A stretch of DNA of 18,587 nt from CAZIPZ01 sp964541075 (GCA_964541075.1 CAZIPZ010000068.1:1-18587), one strand, 5' to 3'. Positions 7,489 through 15,116 are shown, numbered from the stretch's first letter. Translations and numbers: made by a program. The notes: generated by a model not told the origin, from the letters alone.

Positions 7489-7833
7489 TTTACTCCCCTA
7501 CGTTTTGAACAGCTGCGACGTTTCGCCTCGCGGATGCTAATAGAGAATGCAGTGTTGTTGACGCTGATCGCCGTCAGCGTCTCGATGCCGCGACAGGCTT
7601 TCCCTGCTCGGAGGAGAATACCATCCCTCTGGAAGGGACGATCGTCCGCCAGTAAATTGCGCGAAGCGGCAGCGAGAGTGGAAGAGTAAGCGCGGTCAGT
7701 CGTGGCGCTTTTTCGTTTGGCGCTGTTTTGTCCCTTGACAAAAGCGCTCAGGCAATTGGGGGAAAAGACGCTAAGGTATTTTTCAAACGCCGCCCTCGCT
7801 GCACGGCTACAATGAAGGCCGGGGAACGGCAAA
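7489..7833. other. Divergent gap rich in stem-loops, no clear protein gene
   Basis: This 345-bp stretch separates the glycosyltransferase (minus) from the Nudix gene (plus). It holds a perfect 8-bp hairpin GACGCTGA/TCAGCGTC (7560-7581), the palindrome GACGATCGTC near 7637-7646, a terminator-like stem (7688-7713), and a bulged stem GCGC-TTTTGTC/GACAAAA-GCGC (7720-7747). A 51-codon plus-strand frame (ATG 7534 to TAA 7689) starts with a hydrophobic stretch but has no RBS. A TTGACA at 7735 has no matching -10 and lies in the last hairpin. The structure density suggests a small RNA or regulatory leaders; I cannot match a known RNA family. Confidence 0.4.
7688..7713 (+). terminator. Terminator-like stem with T run
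   Basis: AAGCGC (7688-7693) pairs with GCGCTT (7705-7710) and the stem runs into five T residues (7709-7713). This is the plus-strand pattern of an intrinsic terminator, although the loop is long (11 nt). No plus-strand gene clearly ends here. It implies a short plus-strand transcript from the gap, or it stops antisense transcription. Confidence 0.4.
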
Positions 7834-8331
7834 ATGCCCATGTCGAACTACATTCGGGGGCTTCGCGAAAAGATCGGTCGCGACTTGATCGTCCATCCTT
7901 CCGTAGCAGTTGCCATTCCCGATCGGCACGGACGCATTCTCTTCGGCAAACATGTCGAGGGAAACATGTGGGTCTTGCCAGGCGGACTCGTGGAGCCTGA
8001 AGAGACTCCCGCCGACGCAGCTGTAAGGGAAACGTGGGAAGAAACAGGCCTGTTCGTTGAACTCACGGGACTCATCGGTGCTTTCGGAGGTCCGGACTTC
8101 GTTGTGACGTACTCAAACGGCGACCGCGTATCGTATGTGAATTTGCTGTTCAGGAGCAGAGTGATTAGCGGCGAACCAAAGCCGGATGGCGAGGAAATTG
8201 TTGAAGTCCGGTATCTAACACGTCCTGAAGTGAAGAACTCACGACACGCACCCTGGCTTGACGGAATTTTCTCCGCTCTCTTTAGTTCGGACCATCAACC
8301 TTTTTTTCAGCCTTCCTCCTGGCGTCCCTAA
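7834..8331 (+). CDS. Nudix hydrolase
   Basis: The 165-aa protein has a complete Nudix box at residues 51-73, G-x5-E-x7-RET-W-EE-T-G-L, the only deviation being Thr67 at the hydrophobic position after RE. It is preceded by VLPGG, and the N-terminal part forms the usual beta strand (HPSVAVAIPDRHGRILFG). Nudix enzymes cut nucleoside diphosphates linked to another moiety (ADP-ribose, oxidised dNTPs, sugar nucleotides) using Mg2+ held by the box glutamates. The substrate cannot be read from sequence, though the neighbouring glycosyltransferase would be compatible with a sugar nucleotide. The ATG at 7834 has GGGGAA eight bases upstream; a second ATG is two codons in. The stop overlaps that of ureD on the other strand by four bases (CTAA). 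Confidence 0.88.
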   Translation: MPMSNYIRGLREKIGRDLIVHPSVAVAIPDRHGRILFGKHVEGNMWVLPGGLVEPEETPADAAVRETWEETGLFVELTGLIGAFGGPDFVVTYSNGDRVSYVNLLFRSRVISGEPKPDGEEIVEVRYLTRPEVKNSRHAPWLDGIFSALFSSDHQPFFQPSSWRP

Positions 8332-9188
8332 TCGACGTGGCGTTTGGACATCTTTCCTTGAAGCCGGAAACCGACGGCCGTTTTAGTGAATCGTTCTCCG
8401 ATGAAAGCAAAAAGACGTTCCAGGGAGACAACTTCCATTGAACGGAGCGCCAGTCCACTCTTCGCCGCAACACGAATCAGAAGCAATCCCGGCCGTGGTT
8501 GATCGACTCCCGCCTCTGGAATAAGCTCATGCAAGGCCTCGCAAAAATCTTCCTTGATTCGGCAATCGTAGAAAATTGCAGTTCTGAAATAGGTATGGTC
8601 AGACATCACCCATCGCCGAGCAGGAGACGAATGCGCCGGCTCGATTCGAAATCGCTCGAGATGAGCCAGCGTCCCTCCGATCGCGAGACGGGTTTCGCTG
8701 CTCAATAAAGCGAATCGCCATGCTTCACCTCGCGCGACGCGGCCTGCCATGAAGCCTTCCCAGGAATAGAACCGGGCCTGCTCATCAAGATCGATCTCGA
8801 AAGTTTGTATGAGTCTCGAGTCGGCGAACGGAATCAACGGGTCGTTGTACAGATGAATCTCTGCGTCGCGATCCACCTGCAACTGGACTCGTTGGCGCGC
8901 TGAAGCATCGTTTGCGGGATGAACCTTCAGGGAAGACTGAGAACAAATAAGAACGCGGCTCCCCGACTCAAGTCGTATAGAAAGGTCGATGCTATCGCCT
9001 CCAAACAGGCCCGCGGTGGTATGCATCAGAATCAATTGAGCAAGGTCCGAATTATCCGGATAATTGAGGCGTGTGATTTTAAGAGGGGCTTCGCCATAGT
9101 TCTCAAGCAGAACTGTTCTGCCGTTGCGCCTGCCGAAGACGAGATTCATACGGCCAGTTCTTCCTACTAGTTCGATCGGCACTATCAT
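8328..9188 (-). CDS. ureD: Urease accessory protein UreD
   Basis: The 286-aa protein matches UreD (UreH): LILMHTTAGLFGGDSIDLSI (52-71) corresponds to the family block (LN.AGGLVGGD), followed by SRVLICSQSSLKVHPA, DPLIPFADSRLIQ, FYSWEGFMAGRVARGE and LALRSMEVVSLERL near the C-terminus. UreD is the scaffold that binds apo-urease with UreF and UreG so nickel and CO2 can reach the active site. It is the last gene of the operon, four nt after ureG. In many bacteria ureD is first. Its stop codon interlocks with the convergent Nudix gene, so there is no intergenic space for a terminator. Confidence 0.92.
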   Translation of the reverse strand: MIVPIELVGRTGRMNLVFGRRNGRTVLLENYGEAPLKITRLNYPDNSDLAQLILMHTTAGLFGGDSIDLSIRLESGSRVLICSQSSLKVHPANDASARQRVQLQVDRDAEIHLYNDPLIPFADSRLIQTFEIDLDEQARFYSWEGFMAGRVARGEAWRFALLSSETRLAIGGTLAHLERFRIEPAHSSPARRWVMSDHTYFRTAIFYDCRIKEDFCEALHELIPEAGVDQPRPGLLLIRVAAKSGLALRSMEVVSLERLFAFIGERFTKTAVGFRLQGKMSKRHVD

Positions 9189-9192
9189 TGGG

Positions 9193-9801
9193 CTAAGTCT
9201 CGAAGAGCAACTCCAGGCGGATCCATTTCACCACTTTGTCCAGCCCCTCACTCGTTTTGAGATTCGTAAATACGAACGGCTTGTCGCCGCGCATTCGTCT
9301 GGAATCACGCTCCATGATAGAGAGGTCTGCTCCCACGTAAGGTGCGAGGTCTATTTTGTTGATGACGAGGAGATCCGATCGAGTGATGCCAGGACCACCC
9401 TTTCGCGGGATTTTGTCGCCGCCTGCCACGTCGATCACATAAATCGATGCATCGACAAGTTCCGGGCTGAAGCTCGCCGCAAGGTTGTCACCGCCGCTTT
9501 CAAGGAAAACGATTTCCACGTCCGGGAAACGCTTGATGACCTCGTCGATTGCCTCAAAGTTCAGAGACGCGTCTTCACGGATAGCGGTATGCGGACATCC
9601 GCCGGTTTCCACGCCGACGATTCGGTCCGCCGGAAGCGCCTCAGCCCGCATGAGGAATTCCATGTCTTCCTTGGTAAAGATGTCGTTCGTCACCACACCC
9701 AACTGATAGGCGCCGCGCATGACCTTGCAGAGGCGCTCGAGCAGAGCCGTCTTGCCTGAACCCACAGGGCCGCCTACGCCGATCCTGACTGGACGCCTCA
9801 T
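9193..9801 (-). CDS. ureG: Urease accessory GTPase UreG
   Basis: The 202-aa protein is a SIMIBI-class GTPase. The P-loop GPVGSGKT is at 11-18, LGVVTNDIFTKEDMEFL follows, the nickel-binding CPH motif is at 69-71 in VETGGCPHTAIREDASLN, FLESGGDNLAA is the switch region, and VINKIDLAPYVG gives guanine specificity. GTP hydrolysis by UreG drives delivery of nickel to urease. It has no His-rich N-terminal extension, so it lacks the nickel store seen in some homologues. Start and upstream stop overlap as ATGA with ureF. Confidence 0.96.
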   Translation of the reverse strand: MRRPVRIGVGGPVGSGKTALLERLCKVMRGAYQLGVVTNDIFTKEDMEFLMRAEALPADRIVGVETGGCPHTAIREDASLNFEAIDEVIKRFPDVEIVFLESGGDNLAASFSPELVDASIYVIDVAGGDKIPRKGGPGITRSDLLVINKIDLAPYVGADLSIMERDSRRMRGDKPFVFTNLKTSEGLDKVVKWIRLELLFET

Positions 9802-10451
9802 GAGCGAAATAACCGCGAATAAAGATGCCGATGATTCATCTGTTGCACATCAAGCAGAGGTGTGAATGACATGATTGGCTCGTCAATTTCCCCGAGCACC
9901 CGATCCACCGCGGCAGGCAAGGTCTCCAGCGTGTGAAAAAGAATCTGCTGCGCCTGCTGCTGCCCAAGCGCCGTGAGTCGCTGCGCAGCCGAAATGGTTC
10001 CAGCCAAACGAGAATAACCGAACGCGATCAAGCCGTCTTTCGGAGCCACTCCAAGAGCGCTAAAGACCGCTCCGTAAACAACCGGAAATGTCATTGCATT
10101 GATCTGATCGATGCGGCCGTCGTCAAACAGTGCACCGCACGAAGCAAGAAATCGCTTCCCCAAAGAATGACTGCTCGCCCGCACAGAACTTGCTGGTTTT
10201 ATCGCAGTAAGCTCGGCATCGAGTTCACGAATGCTCTTCCAGTCCTGCGTGAGAAAGAGAAACATGGCCTTGGCGCAACCTCGTCCTTCACAAGGAATGA
10301 ATACTGATTCGACGTAACAATTCATCCACTCCTCGATGTGAATAGGCCCTGCGGCCACGGCTGTTTCCAAGCCGTCGGAAAACGAGAATGCTCCGATGGG
10401 AAACAGGGTATCGCTGATCTGAAGAATGTGCAGCAACTGTGCAGGATTCAT
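9798..10451 (-). CDS. ureF: Urease accessory protein UreF
   Basis: The 217-aa all-helical protein shows UreF hallmarks: LLHILQISDTLFPIGAFSFSDGLETAV near the N-terminus, SHSLGKRFLA, and FPVVYGAVFSALGVAPKDGLIAFGYSRLAGTISAAQRLTALGQQQAQQIL in the C-terminal half. UreF bridges UreG and UreD and gates GTPase activity during nickel insertion. It overlaps both neighbours (ureE and ureG) as ATGA, which points to translational coupling. Confidence 0.93.
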   Translation of the reverse strand: MNPAQLLHILQISDTLFPIGAFSFSDGLETAVAAGPIHIEEWMNCYVESVFIPCEGRGCAKAMFLFLTQDWKSIRELDAELTAIKPASSVRASSHSLGKRFLASCGALFDDGRIDQINAMTFPVVYGAVFSALGVAPKDGLIAFGYSRLAGTISAAQRLTALGQQQAQQILFHTLETLPAAVDRVLGEIDEPIMSFTPLLDVQQMNHRHLYSRLFRS

Positions 10452-10903
10452 TGATGGGCATGCCCCACGTTGGCGAGCGCAGCGTTGAACCGCCGCCTGT
10501 CACTCGCATAAGGAACTTGCAGCTGATCGAGCAGGCTTCGAACCGCCGGATTTTGAAGGAAAATCAATTCACGTTCTCCGATCATAACGTTCTGGTGACG
10601 ATTGCCGACGTGATAGGCGTAATAAGCCCATTCCTGGGGCGTTCCGGGCTCGACGACGTAGACGGGTTCTTCCGCCTCGCAAACCACCACAACGAGGCGA
10701 TCTTCAGGCAGCACAAAGCAATCGCCATCTTTTAATAGGGTTCCGTGCGGCAATGAAATCGCGAATTCAACGCCGTTATCCGATTTTCGGCGTCCGTGCC
10801 CCAGCCTTCGATCCTCCCAACTGAGCGTGATACTGTCGCGCGCGTAGGACGAATGTTGAGGCGGCAATTCGGTAAGACTAATGGTTTGCTCAATGACCTG
10901 CAT
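10448..10903 (-). CDS. ureE: Urease nickel metallochaperone UreE
   Basis: The 151-aa protein has the UreE two-domain form: an N-terminal peptide-binding domain (DSITLSWEDRRLGHGRRKSDNGVEF, with LPHGTLLKDGDCFVL), and a C-terminal metal-binding domain including WAYYAYHVGNRHQNVMIGER with the dimer-interface nickel histidine (His98) and His103. The tail ends in GHAHQ, so it has just two histidines rather than the long His-rich tail of the Klebsiella protein. It brings nickel to the UreFGD complex. It lies 27 nt after ureC and overlaps ureF as ATGA. Confidence 0.93.
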   Translation of the reverse strand: MQVIEQTISLTELPPQHSSYARDSITLSWEDRRLGHGRRKSDNGVEFAISLPHGTLLKDGDCFVLPEDRLVVVVCEAEEPVYVVEPGTPQEWAYYAYHVGNRHQNVMIGERELIFLQNPAVRSLLDQLQVPYASDRRRFNAALANVGHAHQ

Positions 10904-10930
10904 GATCTCTTTTTCGGACAGTGTTTGGGG

Positions 10931-12637
10931 TCAGAAGAGATGATATCGCTGCGCCAGCGGCAAAACTTCGGACGGATCGCAGCGGAGCAGTGCACCGTCG
11001 GCCCGCACTTCGTAGGTTTCGGGGTTGACGCTGATGTCCGGCTGCGCATCGTTTAGTTTCATATTGGCCTTGCTTGGCGAGCGGCAATCCTTCACTGCGT
11101 GCAATTTCCGAGTCAAACCGGCTAATGCGCCTGAATGTATGCCGGCTTGCGAAACGAAGTGAACTGAAACTTGGTTCGCGGCGACGCCGAACGAACCAAA
11201 CATTCCACGGTAAATGCGTGGTTGAGGCGTGGGTATGGATGCGTTGCCATCGCCCATGACCGATCCTGCGATGAACCCGCCTTTGATGATCATTTCCGGC
11301 TTGGCGCCAAAGAACGCCGGCTTCCACAAAACGAGGTCTGCCAGTTTGCCCACTTCGACGGATCCGATAACTTTGGAAATCCCATGAGTAATGGCCGGAT
11401 TGATCGTGTATTTGGCGATATAGCGTTTGGCTCTGAAGTTGTCATTGCCAGCCGAGTCCTGTGGAAGACTGCCGCGTTGTTTCTTCATCTTGTCGGCGGT
11501 CTGCCATGTTCGGCATATCACTTCACCGATTCTGCCCATTGCCTGTGAATCCGAAGACATCATGCTGAATGCTCCGATGTCATGCAGGATGTCCTCCGCA
11601 CCAATCGTTTCAGCGCGGATTCGAGAGTCCGCGAATGCGACATCTTCAGGAATCGATGGCGAGAGGTGATGGCACACCATGAGCATGTCGAGGTGCTCGT
11701 CCATTGTATTGCGTGTGAAAGGCATTGTCGGATTTGTGGACGACGGTAGAACGTTCGGAAGGCCGCAAACCCTGATGATGTCCGGGGCATGGCCCCCGCC
11801 AGCGCCTTCGGTGTGGTACGTGTGAATGGTTCGATTCTTGAATGCGGCGATGGTGTCTTCTACAAAACCACACTCGTTCAACGTGTCTGTATGGATAGCC
11901 ACTTGCACGTCGAATTCGTCGGCAACGGACAGACACTGATCGATCGCCGCAGGCGTAGTTCCCCAGTCTTCATGAAGTTTGAGGCCCATGGCCCCTGCGC
12001 GTACCTGCTCGCGAAGCGGCTCTGGAGTGGAGGCATTTCCCTTTCCCAAAAAACCGAAATTGAGCGGGAATGATTCAGCGGCCTCATACATCCTTCGAAT
12101 GTTCCAGGCGCCCGGAGTACAGGTTGTTGCATTCGTTCCGGTGGCTGGGCCGGTCCCGCCGCCGATCAATGTGGTCACTCCGGAGTAGAACGCTTCTGGA
12201 ATCTGATTCGGAGAAATGAAATGAATGTGTGAATCGATTCCACCGGCGGTAAGTATGAGCCCTTCTCCGGCAATTATTTCTGTGGACGCTCCAATCTCCA
12301 TTCCTGGCGTAACACCACTCATAATGCCGGGATTGCCTGCTTTACCAATTCCGGAGATGATGCCGTCGAAGATGGCTACGTCCGCTTTGTATATTCCGGT
12401 GTAGTCGAGAACCAACGCATTGGTGATGACAAGGTCAGGCGCTCCTCCGGCGCGAGTGGCGTTAGGAGACTGGCCCATACCATCGCGGATGACCTTGCCG
12501 CCCCCGAATTTGCACTCGTCGCCGTATACCGTGTGATCGCGTTCGACCTCGATCCATAACTCCGTGTCGGCGAGGCGGACTCTGTCGCCTACAGTAGGGC
12601 CATAATGGTCGGCGTAGGTTCTTCTGTCGATTTTCAT
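10931..12637 (-). CDS. ureC: Urease alpha subunit UreC
   Basis: The 568-aa catalytic subunit hydrolyses urea to ammonia and carbamate at a di-nickel centre. All known active-site residues are visible: His137 and His139 in GGIDSHIHF, the carbamylated Lys220 in MGLKLHEDWG, His222, His249 in VAIHTD, His275 in HTYHTEGAGGGHAPD, the flap Cys322-His323 in MVCHHLSPS, and Asp363 in MSSDSQAMGR. Length is normal for the family. The N-terminus (DRRTYADHYGPTVGDRVRLADTELWIEVE) is canonical. It overlaps ureB as ATGA, so subunits are made in step. The enzyme should be active if nickel is supplied; no nickel or urea transporter is in the window. Confidence 0.98.
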   Translation of the reverse strand: MKIDRRTYADHYGPTVGDRVRLADTELWIEVERDHTVYGDECKFGGGKVIRDGMGQSPNATRAGGAPDLVITNALVLDYTGIYKADVAIFDGIISGIGKAGNPGIMSGVTPGMEIGASTEIIAGEGLILTAGGIDSHIHFISPNQIPEAFYSGVTTLIGGGTGPATGTNATTCTPGAWNIRRMYEAAESFPLNFGFLGKGNASTPEPLREQVRAGAMGLKLHEDWGTTPAAIDQCLSVADEFDVQVAIHTDTLNECGFVEDTIAAFKNRTIHTYHTEGAGGGHAPDIIRVCGLPNVLPSSTNPTMPFTRNTMDEHLDMLMVCHHLSPSIPEDVAFADSRIRAETIGAEDILHDIGAFSMMSSDSQAMGRIGEVICRTWQTADKMKKQRGSLPQDSAGNDNFRAKRYIAKYTINPAITHGISKVIGSVEVGKLADLVLWKPAFFGAKPEMIIKGGFIAGSVMGDGNASIPTPQPRIYRGMFGSFGVAANQVSVHFVSQAGIHSGALAGLTRKLHAVKDCRSPSKANMKLNDAQPDISVNPETYEVRADGALLRCDPSEVLPLAQRYHLF

Positions 12638-12954
12638 CTCCGCCTCGCGCGCAAGCGACCATTAACCATAGAATTGATCCCGAAAATCGTTCGAGTCCCA
12701 CTCACCTCGACAAGTTCCACTTCCTTCGAGTCTCCAGGCTCGAAGCGAACGGCGGTCCCCGCGGGGATATTCAACCGCATGCCGTACGCTTTTTCCCGTT
12801 CGAACGTCAGAGCGCGGTTCACTTCAAAAAAATGACAGTGGGATCCAACCTGAATCGGGCGGTCGCCGACGTTGGAGACCTCGACGCGACATATTTCGCG
12901 GCCGGCGTTCGCTTCAATCGCATCATCTCGGAGTCTGTATTCGCCTGGTGTCAT
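12634..12954 (-). CDS. ureB: Urease beta subunit UreB
   Basis: The 106-aa protein starts MTPGEYRLRDDAIEANAG and contains VSNVGDRPIQVGSHCHFFEVN, with AYGMRLNIPAGTAVRFEPGD and VELVEVSGTRTIFGINSMVNG after it, all diagnostic of UreB. I chose the ATG at 12954, ten bases after the ureA stop, because this is where family members begin. A longer frame to 13005 would run back into ureA and adds unrelated residues. It is a separate gene, not fused to ureA. Confidence 0.96.
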   Translation of the reverse strand: MTPGEYRLRDDAIEANAGREICRVEVSNVGDRPIQVGSHCHFFEVNRALTFEREKAYGMRLNIPAGTAVRFEPGDSKEVELVEVSGTRTIFGINSMVNGRLRARRR

Positions 12955-12964
12955 AATCCATCCA

Positions 12965-13267
12965 TCAGCGGATCGGCTGGTGAACTGTGACGAGTTTGGT
13001 TCCATCCGGAAATGTACCCTCGACTTGAATCTCGTGGATCATCTCGGCGACCCCTTCCATAACGTCCTCTGACTTCAAGATTCCCGAACCAAGGCTCATC
13101 AACTCCGCTACAGTTTTGCCGTTGCGAATTTCTTCAAGAAGTTCAGATGTTATAAGGGCAACCGCCTCAGGGTAGTTCAGCTTGAGCCCTCGCGTTTTAC
13201 GTCGACGGGCCAAGTCCCCGGCCGTGAAAATCATCAACTTTTCAATCTCACGTGGTGTGAGGTGCAT
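12965..13267 (-). CDS. ureA: Urease gamma subunit UreA
   Basis: The 100-aa protein reads MHLTPREIEKLMIFTAGDLA, with YPEAVALITSELLEEIRNGK and an EIQVEGTFPDGTKLVTVHQPI end, a full-length UreA. The ATG at 13267 has GGGGGA four bases upstream and aligns with the family start, so the 16-codon extension to 13315 is not used. It is the first gene of ureABCEFGD. The 118-bp gap to the divergent 53-aa gene must hold the operon promoter, but I see no strong sigma70 match there. Confidence 0.96.
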   Translation of the reverse strand: MHLTPREIEKLMIFTAGDLARRRKTRGLKLNYPEAVALITSELLEEIRNGKTVAELMSLGSGILKSEDVMEGVAEMIHEIQVEGTFPDGTKLVTVHQPIR

Positions 13268-13385
13268 AAGTCCCCCGTTCAGAAGACTACCGAAAACCAG
13301 ACGCCAGCGAAACACCTACTTCCGATTTGGCGCTGCGCTTGCAGACGTGAAAATCAGAGCATGGTTAGGGTTTTTGAGGTATGGG

Positions 13386-13547
13386 ATGAAAACTGGTCAA
13401 GATGTACTTGAAAACGGACTTTATGTTTCAAGCTGCTGCGGCGTGGAATTAGCGCTCGCGAAGGATGCGACGTTTCCTCGATGCAGTCACTGTAGCGGTT
13501 TGTCCGAATGGGAGCTCGTAGACTACATCCAAGAGAACGCAGCCTAG
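13386..13547 (+). CDS. Small cysteine-ribbon protein (53 aa)
   Basis: The frame starts MKTGQDVLENGLYVSSCCGV and continues with a KDATFPRCSHCSGLSEWELV segment. The arrangement T-G-Q, G-x-Y, Cys17/Cys18, F-P-x-C-x-x-C (Cys33, Cys36) and a following tryptophan is that of a recurring family of tiny zinc-ribbon-like bacterial proteins. Three or four cysteines could bind one zinc. The ATG at 13386 has GAGG seven bases upstream. A longer frame extending left through ureA is discarded because its upstream residues look random. It is divergent from ureA. Function unknown. Confidence 0.72.
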   Translation: MKTGQDVLENGLYVSSCCGVELALAKDATFPRCSHCSGLSEWELVDYIQENAA

Positions 13548-13784
13548 GACGCTTCAGCCGCAGACCACCGACGGTGGGGCCGTCTAAACTGCGACCGCCC
13601 CCCATCAGACCACCACACAAATACTCCCTGACGAACGAGCAGTTCGGCATAAAACCTTCGATACTTTTTTGTCCACTGGAAGTTCTTTCCCAATGTGAAT
13701 GCGCGCCCACTTTTTTATTTTTTCCGCATCGGTTCTTCACTATAGTTGCTCCGCTTTCGAGTGTTAAAATTTCGGCGGAGACGA
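13548..13784. other. Spacer between the 53-aa gene and the GGDEF gene
   Basis: This 237-bp gap contains two mutually exclusive small hairpins just after the 53-aa gene: CCACC-gac-GGTGG (13565-13577) and GACGG-tgggg-CCGTC (13570-13584). A long T-rich tract follows at 13711-13723. TATAGT at 13741-13746 could be a -10 box, but no good -35 lies 16-18 bases before it. No convincing protein frame is present. Confidence 0.35.
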
Positions 13785-15038
13785 ATGCCACACACCATTT
13801 TTATACTGGGGACGGACCCCCAGCAGTGCAAAGAACTTCGCGAAATTCTCCAAGAACGAATTACTGATAGTGTTGTAACCACGCATAGCGAGGATGCCGC
13901 TCCGAGCATTCACGCACCTGACACTGTCATTATTACGTCTGAAGAGAAGAACACCGGTATCTTATACCGCAGGCTTCTCAACAAGCTCGAGGAGCAGGTT
14001 CATCGCGCGCAACTCCTTGGCGATTTAATTCGGCTTTTTTCATCCGCCCTTCCCATTGAGGAATTGCTCCAGAGAGTGGTATCTCGTTCCACGGAGGTGC
14101 TCGGCGATTCGTCTTTCATCATCCTTTCCAGCGAGAGTGGTCAGATGAAGCTGGAGGCCGCCTTCTCGAACGACCAGGATCGGCTCATCAAGATGCTCAT
14201 CTCAACCGTGAATATGGCATCGTTGGCTGAAACGAGCGACTTGCTAAGCAGTGTTATGGAGCGGAAGGAACCGATCATCCTCCCTCACCTTTCAAGGGTC
14301 GGACTGAGGGATGAATTTCGCACTTTTGTCGATAAGCACGCGATAGGTTCTCTACTTGCCGTGCCTATTCAGACCAAGGATGTCGTCCTTGGGGCCTTTG
14401 TTGCGCTGGCGAACAATCCCGCGGAATTCAGAGACGATGACCTCAGCACGGCTTTGGCGGTGGCGGATTTCACTGCAATCGCTTTGGAGAATGCCGGTTT
14501 ATTCGCAGAATTGCAGCGGTCGGCGATCACCGATTCTTTGACCGGCCTCTACAACCCTGGCTTCTTTAATGAAGTGTTGGGACGTGAGGCTGCACGCGCG
14601 GACCGCTACATGTCTCCCCTGTCCCTTCTGATGATCGACATCGACAGTTTCAAGCTGGTGAACGACACCTACGGACACGTCGTTGGTAATAAGGTCCTTA
14701 CTCAAATCGCCCAGGTGCTGGAACGCGCAGTCCGCAACACGGATTTCGTGTTTCGATGCGGCGGCGACGAATTCGGCGTCATTTTGCCAGCTACCAGCCT
14801 TGAAGGCGCGATGCATGTTGCCGAGAAGATCCTCTTCCGAGTGCAGTCGGGAGACATCCTGCAGTCGATCGGATACTCCGGTCCGGTTACGGTTAGCATA
14901 GGGGTATCTGAGCACCACCGCGGCAACCACGTCGAGAGTCTCGTTGCCGAGGCAGACCAAGCTTTGTATGCCGCTAAACGATCGACCAAGAATTGCGCGC
15001 TGCCTTTTAGAGCCGGCGTCTCCGGAACAACGCAGTAG
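13785..15038 (+). CDS. GAF-GGDEF diguanylate cyclase with a truncated receiver-like N-terminus
   Basis: This 417-aa protein should make c-di-GMP from two GTP. Residues 1-55 (TIFILGTDPQQCKELREIL ... DTVIITSEE) look like the first half of a response-regulator receiver. A charged helical linker (60-80) follows, then a GAF domain (about 85-240), then GGDEF (about 245-405). In the catalytic domain DSLTGLYNPGFF, MIDIDSFKLVNDTYGHVVGN and the intact GGDEF (326-330) are present. RNTD (317-320), five residues before it, is the RxxD inhibitory site, so product feedback is likely. The ATG at 13785 has GGAG five bases upstream; the TTG at 13746 would add 13 basic residues. No EAL domain is present. It precedes the pilus genes and is separated from pilB by 172 bp with its own promoter. 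Confidence 0.92.
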   Translation: MPHTIFILGTDPQQCKELREILQERITDSVVTTHSEDAAPSIHAPDTVIITSEEKNTGILYRRLLNKLEEQVHRAQLLGDLIRLFSSALPIEELLQRVVSRSTEVLGDSSFIILSSESGQMKLEAAFSNDQDRLIKMLISTVNMASLAETSDLLSSVMERKEPIILPHLSRVGLRDEFRTFVDKHAIGSLLAVPIQTKDVVLGAFVALANNPAEFRDDDLSTALAVADFTAIALENAGLFAELQRSAITDSLTGLYNPGFFNEVLGREAARADRYMSPLSLLMIDIDSFKLVNDTYGHVVGNKVLTQIAQVLERAVRNTDFVFRCGGDEFGVILPATSLEGAMHVAEKILFRVQSGDILQSIGYSGPVTVSIGVSEHHRGNHVESLVAEADQALYAAKRSTKNCALPFRAGVSGTTQ

Positions 15039-15086
15039 GGCGCACTGATTCGATTGATTCCGAACAGGCGAAATCCTGCAAAATGC

Positions 15087-15116
15087 TTGACAGTGCTGCA
15101 TTTGTGCCTCTATATT
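15087..15116 (+). promoter_or_regulatory. Sigma70-type promoter of the pilus operon
   Basis: A perfect TTGACA (15087-15092) is followed by 18 bases and TATATT (15111-15116), which matches five of six -10 bases. It is the best promoter in the window. A start near 15123 gives a leader of about 88 nt before the TTG codon of pilB, so pilB, pilC and pilM can be expressed separately from the GGDEF gene. Confidence 0.65.

Noticed and set aside
7735..7740. Perfect TTGACA on the plus strand before the Nudix gene
   Set aside because: No acceptable -10 lies 15-19 bases downstream and the hexamer is part of the loop and stem at 7720-7747.
7485..7841. 118-codon minus-strand open frame across the hairpin-rich gap
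   Set aside because: Low-complexity Arg/Ser/Ala composition, no RBS and no recognisable domain; it would also overlap both neighbouring starts.
9124..9759. 211-codon plus-strand open frame across ureG
   Set aside because: It is antisense to a clear UreG and its translation has no known motif.
13268..13385. Sigma70 or sigma54 promoter for the urease operon
   Set aside because: Best candidates match only about half of each box and no GG/GC sigma54 pair at the right spacing was found, so none is annotated.
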